A stretch of DNA of 64,000 bases from Stephanodiscus triporus (taxonomy: Eukaryota; Bacillariophyta; Thalassiosirophyceae; Thalassiosirales; Thalassiosiraceae), in NCBI GenBank assembly GCA_036939755.1, contig JALLAZ010000060.1:1-64000 (forward strand). Reading direction: 5' to 3'. A program made the position numbers and the translations under genes. Within the stretch, counting starts at the first letter, position 1. Every line of letters begins with the position of its first letter. Shown here piece after piece: positions 1 to 8,302 of the stretch. The notes below the pieces were generated by a model that searched no databases, was not told where the DNA came from, and was given only the letters and a program-made list of their open reading frames with translations.

Positions 1-104
1 TCCGCGTCGTCGCCGTTCGGCCGCGACGGCGGCGACGCGGAGACTACCACCAGAACGACGACGGAGGAGGGAACGACGAGCGCCGCCACCGCGATCGTCG
101 CCAT
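1..104 (-). CDS. N-terminus of a secreted or membrane protein (partial)
   Basis: An ATG at 104 on the minus strand opens a frame that runs off the window start without a stop (34 codons). It reads MATIAVAALVV..., then a strongly hydrophobic Val/Leu-rich stretch, then Ser-Pro-Pro and charged residues. This is the layout of a signal peptide or signal anchor followed by a hydrophilic segment. No domain is visible, so the product cannot be named. It lies head-to-head with the zinc-finger-like gene at 679. A longer frame overlapping 44-253 in another phase is Arg/Ser/Pro low complexity and looks less like a gene start. The inference rests only on the hydrophobic N-terminus. Confidence 0.45.
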   Translation of the reverse strand, partial: MATIAVAALVVPSSVVVLVVVSASPPSRPNGDDA

Positions 105-678
105 AGTCCCGACGACGCGGACGGCCGGGCGTCGCGGCGGCATTCTCCGGCTGTGGGGGGGGGCGGGGGGGGGGGTTGGACGAATCGGAAAGAAAAGGAC
201 AATGACGGGCGGCGTGCGGGCATACACACATAAAAAGAGTCACGCTCTTCCACGTGGAGCTATGTTTTCGGGAATGCAGATCCTCCTAAAAATTGGCGGG
301 ATCAAGGAGAGAAAGTCTCAGCGTGTTACGACAAGCATTTATCCTTTATTGATTCCCATCTCTAAATATTTCATATACTGATTCCCGCGTACTCTGAAAT
401 CGCTTTTTCTTCTACATTTTTCTCAACGGCAGATCCTCACAATTTTTGTTTTGCCTCCAACCCCCTCAGGATAACATCATTTCTCCTGCGCAAGGCGAGG
501 AGGAGGAGAATCATTCATCCATATAGGAAGCGTTGAACACAAACTCGCGGTGATTCGAAGGACAAAAAAGTCGACACGTCAAATCCATCCTCACAATTTT
601 TGTTGTCAATCCAAAACGATTATGTTGATGACCTTCACCAATTAAGTTCATCAACTCCTCCCATCCAACAACACCCCA
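105..678. promoter_or_regulatory. Divergent intergenic region with an 18-bp direct repeat
   Basis: These 574 bp separate two divergent starts (104 minus, 679 plus) and should hold both promoters. The 18-mer ATCCTCACAATTTTTGTT occurs at 433-450 and again at 587-604. C and G homopolymers lie near 156-176. No clear TATA box or other known element is seen. Confidence 0.4.
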
Positions 679-3411
679 ATGAAGAACAAAACCTCAAGTC
701 CCGCCACCTCTGCGGCTGCCTACGAGCAGCACCATGATCGCCGTCATCCCGCCGAGGTATGCTCGCCTTCCTCGGCGGGCTTCGAAAAGCGTCGCAAGCT
801 CATCGATCAGCGCAACTTTGTCGGCGGCGACCACCCCCCCCCTCCTTCCGGTGCTTATGCATATTTCGGCAGCCCACATCATCCCCATCATCATCCCACG
901 CCTGCCAGTCCTCATGGTGGATACTACGGCCCTCCTCCGGGGAGTGACGGATCCGCCCCCGGAGGCGGCGTTGGCGGCATCGGCGGCGGTCCTCCCATCC
1001 CTCCGCATGGCTACGGCTACGGACCGCCTCCACCCTCCCCATATCATCCGAGCCAGCCTCCTCCACCACCCCACGGCCACCCGCCGCCTCCTCCATACGA
1101 TCCGTACTTCTCGAGCCGCGGCGGGGGCGTCGGACCTCCTCCTCCGCCGCCGCCGGAGGGTTACTACCTCGGCCATCCTCCTCCCCCCCCTCCTCATCAT
1201 GCTCACCACCACCCTCATCCAGGATCTCACTATGGCGGGCCGCCGCCTTCGCAATACTTCGATCCCTACGGGAAGTACCCGCCGCGCGCTTACCTCCCGC
1301 CGAGACTGAGCGGCCACAGTAATCCTCATCAACAAGCTCATCAGGGCGATGCCGGACACCACGATCAGCGTCCGGGCAAGGCGCAGCGATTGCTCCCCCC
1401 CCCGATGGTGCCTACGCCGTCCGGCGTGGGAGTAGCCGCGGGGGTAGACACCGACGACAACGACGATGAAGACGACGGCGCAAATCGCGGCGAGGGCGAT
1501 GCCAGTCCCAACGGCGTCGCGGACGACGATGGCGACGATGCGCGCAGTCCGGAGGGCACGCGCAACCTGAACACGCTCGAGGAACGGGTGGTGCCGAATT
1601 CCGGTGGCAGCAGCGTCTCCGACGATCCGCGGCATCAGCATCAACGGGAGGGGTCGTCGGTCGCGGGCCCCCCTCCGATGACACCGAGCAACAGCGACGA
1701 CGGTCCGCCGAATCACCATCCTTACATGGCGCCGTACGGTATGCCTCCCCCGCTCCCGGGGATGATGCACTATCCGGGTGCACATCCCTGTGCGGCCAAC
1801 CATCAGTACCCTCATCGGGATCATCCTCATCCTCATCCTCATTATCCCGGATACCCGTCGCCCACGTCTCACCGATATCCCCCACACCTCCATCCTCATC
1901 ATGGGGCGCCGCCCCCGGGCGTTCCCCAATTCCAGTCGCCGTACCACGCGAGTCAGCATCACCCTGGCACGACGCTACCTCCTCCGGCGAACCACAGGTG
2001 GTCCCAGCCGCCGCGCACTCCATCCAACGCAGGGGGGACGGCGGGAGGAGAAGGAGGGCAGGGGACCATCGATTCGAACGGCGGGATGACCTGGTCGTGC
2101 GATTACTGCGACCTCAAGTTCCCGAGCTGGGAGGAGTGCGCCGCCCACGAGGCCTCCGAGTGTCCGGCGGCCGCGGCCGCGTACGCGCACCAGCATCAGC
2201 TGGGCTATGGCCCTCCCCATCCTCCTCCTCCGGGACAGTATCGCGTGATGCACCCTCACGCGTCGCCCGATGCCGCCTCCTCGCCCCGACAGCGATTATT
2301 GCACAAGGGGCGCAAGATGGCCGCGGCCGGCAGCAGCCGCTTCGTCGTGGACGAGGACGCCGAGTACTGCATCAACGTCGATCGTCCCACCTACGTCCTG
2401 TCCACGCCCCAGGACGGGAATTCGCTGAGCGACCGACAGTGCTACGTGCGCTCGCACTTCGTCGAGGTATTCGTCGCGTCCGTCCAGGACGTTGGGGCTC
2501 GTCACTCGCGGGGCGCGCAGAAGCTCAACGTCGGCCAGGTGGGCCTGCGTTGCTCGTACTGCGTCAGGCTCAAGCCCCGGGACAGGGCCGAGCGCGCCGT
2601 CTGTTACCCCTCGAGCATAAGCAGGATATACCAGACCGTGGCCGACATGCAGAGATTCCACTTCGAATCGTGCGCGGCCATCCCCCCCCGGGTGTTGCAC
2701 ACGTACAAGAGCCTGAAGACCACGAGGCCGCGAGGTGAGGGCAGTCCGCAGAGCTATTGGGATAAGTCCGCGCGGGAGATTGGATTGGTTGATTCCGAGG
2801 ATGGCATAAAGGTCGCCTCGGGGCTAATGAGCTGCGGAAATCAGGGGGGGGAGCTTTTCGAGATGCAGAGGAAGAGCGTCGTTACAGGAATGTTGGCAAG
2901 GTTGGATGGGACGGCCGAAGCCCATGATGTAGATCAAGGTGCCATGATAATGCAAGGCATGATGCAAGGTCAGGTACACATGACACGGGAGGAGGATTTA
3001 GCGTTTGATCCATCATCCCCTCAGCTGCATCAAGATCCTCAAGTCTTGGCATCTCCAGGGCATAATGGCAACAGTGGCACCCAATCTGCGGTTGTCTCGT
3101 CTCCTGGATCGGAAGAAGACCAGAATCAAGACGTAGGGCACATCAAGAATACCATGTACTCTTCTCCTGGAAACGAGCCGGGCACGCCCAATTCCATGGT
3201 GACCCCAAAAGAATCTGTGGACGCTGAAGAGGATGCTAACATTTTGCTAATGCTCAAGAAGTCTCCTGAGAGTCCCCCAAGGAATGACGTGTCAGAAATT
3301 GCAGCAAGTTCAAGCCGTGGTTTCCCTGCCGAAGAAGCCGATGGTGCTGCAGCAACCAATACAGATGTATCAACGGTGATGGAAGAGGAGGGAATTGTTG
3401 CAACTTTGTAG
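679..3411 (+). CDS. Large zinc-finger-like protein with a conserved Cys/His domain
   Basis: Single-exon frame of 910 residues starting in the context CCCCAATGAAG. Residues 1-465 are low complexity, rich in Pro, His and Gly, with an acidic patch near 255-285. Around residues 470-495 there is a C2H2-like finger (WSCDYCDLKF...AAHEASECP). Residues about 585-705 form a compact ordered domain beginning with DRQCYVRSHFVEVF and containing a CSYC pair, a CYPSSISRIYQTVADMQRFH block and a closing Cys, which together suggest a C-C-H-C zinc site, followed by SYWDKSAREIGL. I recall domains of this type as common in diatom proteins of unknown role, but I cannot name the family. The C-terminal 200 residues are Ser/Glu-rich and disordered. 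A nuclear DNA- or RNA-binding regulator is plausible, but that is inference only. Confidence 0.75.
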   Translation: MKNKTSSPATSAAAYEQHHDRRHPAEVCSPSSAGFEKRRKLIDQRNFVGGDHPPPPSGAYAYFGSPHHPHHHPTPASPHGGYYGPPPGSDGSAPGGGVGGIGGGPPIPPHGYGYGPPPPSPYHPSQPPPPPHGHPPPPPYDPYFSSRGGGVGPPPPPPPEGYYLGHPPPPPPHHAHHHPHPGSHYGGPPPSQYFDPYGKYPPRAYLPPRLSGHSNPHQQAHQGDAGHHDQRPGKAQRLLPPPMVPTPSGVGVAAGVDTDDNDDEDDGANRGEGDASPNGVADDDGDDARSPEGTRNLNTLEERVVPNSGGSSVSDDPRHQHQREGSSVAGPPPMTPSNSDDGPPNHHPYMAPYGMPPPLPGMMHYPGAHPCAANHQYPHRDHPHPHPHYPGYPSPTSHRYPPHLHPHHGAPPPGVPQFQSPYHASQHHPGTTLPPPANHRWSQPPRTPSNAGGTAGGEGGQGTIDSNGGMTWSCDYCDLKFPSWEECAAHEASECPAAAAAYAHQHQLGYGPPHPPPPGQYRVMHPHASPDAASSPRQRLLHKGRKMAAAGSSRFVVDEDAEYCINVDRPTYVLSTPQDGNSLSDRQCYVRSHFVEVFVASVQDVGARHSRGAQKLNVGQVGLRCSYCVRLKPRDRAERAVCYPSSISRIYQTVADMQRFHFESCAAIPPRVLHTYKSLKTTRPRGEGSPQSYWDKSAREIGLVDSEDGIKVASGLMSCGNQGGELFEMQRKSVVTGMLARLDGTAEAHDVDQGAMIMQGMMQGQVHMTREEDLAFDPSSPQLHQDPQVLASPGHNGNSGTQSAVVSSPGSEEDQNQDVGHIKNTMYSSPGNEPGTPNSMVTPKESVDAEEDANILLMLKKSPESPPRNDVSEIAASSSRGFPAEEADGAAATNTDVSTVMEEEGIVATL

Positions 3412-3819
3412 GGAAGATAGAAGTGTTGTGCAATTGTGCTCTTGATGATCAAGACAGATAGCAAAGCTGTGGAAGAAAAGCAAAGAGGATGAAGTACATC
3501 GAATTTTATACTAAGGAATGCAAATAAATTCGCGAATTGTCTGATCTGTTGCTGCATCGTACCCTAATTTAATCCTTGTCGTCAAATGTCAACAGCAGAT
3601 AGATTCTAAAACTGTTCTAATTGTTAAATATGTTTCTGGTCATACAAGTCAAGCCAGAGGAACGCCGACAAGGTATAAAGAATTGATTCATTCATCCTTA
3701 CCCCCCAGATTAAACATGATTTAGGCATGGCCGTTGTATCCTATCTCGAACAAAGGTTAGACTTTCATCGTAATGTGAATTCGATATCACCTACAACCCC
3801 AAAAGTGTAACAGCATGTC
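3412..3819. other. Convergent 3' intergenic region
   Basis: 408 bp between the stop of the zinc-finger-like gene (plus) and the stop of the plastid gene (minus). It is AT-richer than the flanks and should hold both 3' UTRs. No ORF, RNA gene or repeat was recognised. Confidence 0.5.
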
Positions 3820-4910
3820 TCAGGGGGATAGAGCACCTCGCCTTAACCACGAGGGCAGATACTTCATTTTCTTGTCAGTCTCCGACCACTCCTTCTTATT
3901 TTTTGCTCCTTTGACATCACTGTTGTCCCACGATCCTCCTCGTTGCATGTACTAAATATTGATCAGTGATGAAATAACACAGTTAGCGTCGTCGCAATGC
4001 AATTTGATAGGTCATTTAGTTCGCTTCGCATTTATAGCTTGACTTACAGGGATATCCTCTGCCTTGATTTGGCCTCGCTTGAGACGTTCCTTCGCGAACA
4101 TGGCAGGGAACAAATGCTCCGACTTGCCCTTCTCGAGATCCTCTTGAAAGCCCTGAAGCGAACGCGACTTGAATGAGGTCGGTCCGAACGCGGCGAAGTT
4201 TTTCGCTTGCCGCTGACTCTTCTCGGCCCGCTGGATTTCATGCCATTCATGAACTGACATGCCCGCCGGTACGTAGCCTACGTTAACGTCTTTGTTATCG
4301 TACTGCAATGAGAACGCAATGTCAGAAAACTAAAACAATCTGGAGACCCACGCTGACGGTATGACATGTACATCAGATGCTCACCTTTCCTCCTCGACGC
4401 TGCTCATACTAATGGTCAAAGATCCGCGCGGAATCAGTAAACCATAGGGAGACGAGGGACCCAAATGTACGATTTATATAGAACTCACCGGGACGTCTGA
4501 CGGACGCAATTGTCCCTTTTGAATACGCTCCTTGGCAAACATTACGGGGAATAGATGGCGAACCTTGCATTGCAATGGGCATCATAAGGCAGCACGTTGT
4601 TAGGTCCGAGATGATCCTTTTTTACTGTGGTGCATGTAAGCGGATGCGGTAATATACAAATTCTTCGTACCTTTCCGGCCTCGAGATCCCTCTGGTAATC
4701 CACCAAGCTCCTGGACTGAAAGTGCGGCTTCTTCTTGGAATGCTCGCGTTTCTCGGCGCCCTTGAACGCGGTCCATCCCTCCGGGGTGAAGCCTTTCGGG
4801 ACGTAGCCCCCCGGCGCCGCAGCGAGCGCGGACGAGGTAGTCTTCGTCGGGCTTGGAACCGTGAAACCAGCAGCAAGACCGAGTGGTAGTAGCAACAACG
4901 ATAACTTCAT
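3820..4910 (-). CDS. Plastid-targeted protein with two copies of one module, five exons
   Basis: Spliced by hand as complement(3820..3951, 4048..4302, 4385..4408, 4489..4563, 4671..4910), giving 241 residues. All four introns have GT-AG ends and are phase 0. The N-terminus MKLSLLLLPLGLAAGFTVPS is a signal peptide ending in an 'AxGF' junction, as in plastid precursors of red-lineage algae. Two homologous modules follow. Each has GYVP(K/A)G...W, then a basic stretch, F(Q/K)SRSL..(Y/F)Q.DLE.GK, then HLFP.MFAKER...GQ...D(V/I)P, then Y(E/M)QR.GG. Module 1 is truncated after YEQRRGGK, which is encoded by a 24-nt exon. Module 2 continues with WDNSDVKGAK and ends in a basic tail. I do not recognise the family; a photosystem- or antenna-associated subunit is a guess. 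Start 4910 is chosen over the in-frame ATG at 4976 because it gives a clean signal peptide. Confidence 0.8.
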
Positions 4911-5346
4911 GGTGCTTAGTCGAATGATCGATAGAAAAATGGGAACGAATGCAAAGAGAAAAGTTGGTGGAGACACGACAATACTGATACTTTACGCTCG
5001 GATAGGACCTTTGCCCTTTGCGGTGACAATGACACCCGGTGTTCGCGTTGTGTGCTGCGAGTAAGTTTTGTTTTTGTAGCTGGGACTCCGGGGATTGGTA
5101 CTGCCGATATGCGTCGTACTCACACACGGAGGATCAAACCATATGATTAATTCACATCGGAACCAATACTAAGGTATGAGCGTTGGATCCCGCACCGCCG
5201 CGAGAGGTCCGGCCGAATAGAGGAAAGCAGAATGGAGAAAGCAGGACATTGGGGCGAGAGAGGATTGATATTTTAATTGTCTTGGTCGTTTGGACTGGAT
5301 GGTGGTGTGGGAACCATTCCCCGAACGTGATAAAAAAAATCAAACA
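4911..5346. promoter_or_regulatory. Divergent intergenic region (plastid gene / NSF)
   Basis: 436 bp between two divergent start codons; it must contain the 5' UTRs and promoters of both genes. The NSF start is preceded by CAAACA. No recognisable motif beyond that. Confidence 0.4.
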
Positions 5347-7759
5347 ATGAACAAGAAGGGAGCCGTAGTCCTGCAGGTGGGGAACCTCCCCTCGAATCGC
5401 CTCGCGTTGACCAACAGGGTGTACCTCTCCCCCAAGGTTCACGGCTACCTCGTCGAGGCCATCGCCTCGTCGTCGTCGTCCCCCCCGTCGTCCTACGGCG
5501 GACCCCTCGTCTCGGTCGGCCCGCACGCGTACATCGCCGAGGGCCACGCCTCGGTGCCGGACGACAAGATCGCGCTGAACGGCCTCCAGCGTCGCTTCGC
5601 CCAGCTGTCACTGGCGAACAAGGTCGAGGTTAGGCCGTTCGCGGTCCCGGCGACCTTCGCCCTCGCGACGCTGGAGATGAGCGTGGACACCCTGAAGAAG
5701 TCGACGAGCGGGGGGGAGAGGGGGGCCCCCCCGCGGGAGGTCGACACCGATCGCCTCGCGAGCGATTTCCTGTTGAATTACGAGGGACACGTATTCGAGA
5801 AGGGACAGACGCTCGCCATGGACTTCGAGGGTACGATGATGGAGATGCAGGTGGGGGAGATGAAGCAGATGGACCTCGGGGTGGCAGGGGGGGGGGGGAA
5901 GGGCGGCGGCGACGTCGGAGCGGCGAGGACGGGACAATTCCTAGCCCCCACGGCCCTCAGCTTCTCCCGGCCGCAGGGGTGCAAATCTCTGTCCCTCGTG
6001 GGATCGAAGGTGGCGGGCGGTTCGGCCGGGGGGGCCAACACCATCTTCCTCTCCGACTTCGATTTCGAGAAGCTCGGGATCGGAGGACTCGACGCGGAAT
6101 TCAACCAGATCTTCCGCAGGGCGTTCGCCAGCAGGATATGGCCGGCGCACGTGATCAAGCAGCTCGGGATCAACCACGTGCGTGGCATGCTGTTGTTCGG
6201 TCCGCCGGGATGCGGGAAGACGCTCATCGCGCGGCAGATCGGCAAGGTTTTGAACGCGCGCGAGCCGAAGATCGTGAACGGGCCGGAGATACTGAACAAG
6301 TTCGTGGGTGGGAGCGAGGAGAAGGTCCGGGAGCTGTTCGCGGACGCAGAGAAGGAGCAGCTCGAGATGGGTGATCACTCCATGCTGCACATCATTATAC
6401 TCGACGAGATGGACGCGATATGCAAGTCGCGGGGGGCGAACAGGTCCGACTCCGGCGTGTCGGATTCGGTCGTCAATCAGCTGTTGTCGAAGATTGATGG
6501 CGTGGATTCGTTGAATAACATCCTACTCATCGGCATGACGAATCGCAAGGACATGATCGACGACGCCCTCCTCCGTCCCGGGAGGTTGGAGGTGCACGTC
6601 GAGATCGGATTACCGGATCACAAGGGACGGTTGCAGATCCTCGGCATACACACCAAGAGCATGAGCGAGAGTAAGCGCATCACGCCGGAGGTCATGGAAC
6701 GCCTGGGCGAATTATCGGAAAAGACGAAGAACTTCTCGGGCGCCGAGATCGAGGGACTTGTCAAGGCCGCGACCTCGTACGCGCTCACGCGTTGCGTCGA
6801 CGTCAAGGACCTGTCGAAGGCACCCGACGATAAGAACCTGATCGTGGGATTCGACGACTTCCAGAGGGCGCTGGATGACGTGTCGCCGAAGTTTGGGGCC
6901 AAGAGCAGCGAGCTCAAGGCGATGTACCGGAATGGCTTCGTCCCGTACGGGGATTCGTTCGATTTACTTATGGGGAATATGGAGCGACTCGTCGAGCAAG
7001 GTGAGAATTTGTCGTCGTTCCTTGGCATAATCAAAGACAATGAAGTCTCGTATCCTTCGTACTCGCGAAGTCTCATGTCGTTCCATCGCTCACACCGAAT
7101 CCCGTTTTTCCCTCGTGACCGAAGTGAGAACTTCGGAGAAAACTCCCCTGATGAGCGTCCTGCTGCAGGGGCCGCCCGCGTCCGGCAAAACAGCCATGGC
7201 AGCAAAGGTGGCCGTGGAGTCCGGATTTCCATTCGTTCGCATGATCTCCGCCGATGACATGATCGGCTATTCCGAGATGTCCAAGTGCCAAGAAATTCAC
7301 AGGGCGTTCCTCGACTCGTACAAGTCGCCTCTGTCGCTCATTTTCATCGACGACATCGAGAGGATAATCGATTACGTCGCCATCGGACCACGATTCTCGA
7401 ACGTCGTGCTTCAGACCCTGCTCGTGCTGCTGAAGAAGGTGCCGCCGGATTATGGCAGACGTCTCCTAATCATCGGCACGACCAGCTGTCCCCACTTGCT
7501 GCAGGACCTCGGCCTCGTCCAGGCGTTCGGCGTGAATCAGGGTACCTCCCTCCTTGACGATCCCATGCAAATCGCCGAGGTCCTACGCGTCGCGGCCCAC
7601 TTGAAGGAAAGCGACGCGGAGGCGATCGGGAATGCCATAACGAAGCCAATCGGTATAAAAACCCTCTTGATGGTGGCGGAGATGGCCAAGCAAGGATCGA
7701 CCGGAGGGGCCGTGAATGCCAGTGTGTTCCTTGAATGCCTGCACACCGTTGGATACTAG
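5347..7759 (+). CDS. NSF: N-ethylmaleimide-sensitive factor, vesicle-fusion AAA ATPase
   Basis: Joined as 5347..7000 and 7125..7759 (phase-1 intron of 124 bp, donor GTGAGA, acceptor GAAG), giving 762 residues, close to the usual ~745. Across the join the protein reads EQVRTSEKTPLMSVLLQGPP, the normal NSF sequence, which fixes the splice sites. The N-domain covers residues 1-210 (VGNLPSNRLALTNRVYL...). The D1 ATPase has Walker A GPPGCGKT near residue 285, Walker B IIILDEMD near 350 and the RPGRLE arginine motif. The D2 domain has GPPASGKT near 565, IFIDDIE, and the GPRFSN...LLVLLKKVPP signature. NSF with alpha-SNAP disassembles cis-SNARE complexes on endomembranes. Gly and Ser-rich inserts in the N-domain (near residues 120-135 and 180-195) are unusual. 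Start 5347 is preferred to the upstream ATG at 5290, which adds residues unlike NSF. Confidence 0.95.
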
Positions 7760-8302
7760 ACATGATTTATAACTTTGCTCAAAACCTCCTTCCCCAACTT
7801 CTTCCCTAAATACAAGTAGATCTCTGGCCTCGTCGACCTACCGTGACATCAGCCAGCAATTCCAAACAGGTTCTAAAGAAACAATATTCTTCTAAAGATT
7901 TGGTAACTTTTTAACGCAGTGTGCTCACTTGAGAAAAATTTACACCGAAATGTTCCCAATTCTTCACTCTGGTATCGCTCATACTTCTTGACGATTGACT
8001 AGACGGATGAGTTGGCGGATCGTTACGCTCGGATGATTATGGGCGAAGATTTGCATCTTGTGTTGCTTTAGGGAGATAATGCAATCTGTCCACTTTCGCT
8101 CTCTTGAAGTCCTTCACAAAGGAGGTGATTCCTATAGATTCCTATGTAGCTTTGTGGTTAGATCGGCCATACACGGAAGATTTCTGTTCACGCAAAAATT
8201 GGGAGGCAGCCGTGGTGGTATCATAAGGTAACCATAGAGAAGGAAGGTGGCTCTTCATCCGAAGGCTACGGGCGGGCGGGGTCGCCGAACCGAAATAAAA
8301 CC
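7760..8302. other. Tandem intergenic region
   Basis: 543 bp between the NSF stop and the sorting-nexin start, both on the plus strand. It should hold the NSF 3' UTR and the next promoter. No ORF of note, repeat or RNA gene is seen. Confidence 0.45.

Noticed and set aside
694..1962. 422-codon open frame on the minus strand opposite the zinc-finger-like gene
   Set aside because: Arg/Met/Val-rich, repetitive translation of a GC-rich, Pro/His coding strand; a shadow of the plus-strand gene.
7040..7759. A separate AAA ATPase gene
   Set aside because: It is the D2 half of NSF, joined across a 124-bp intron.
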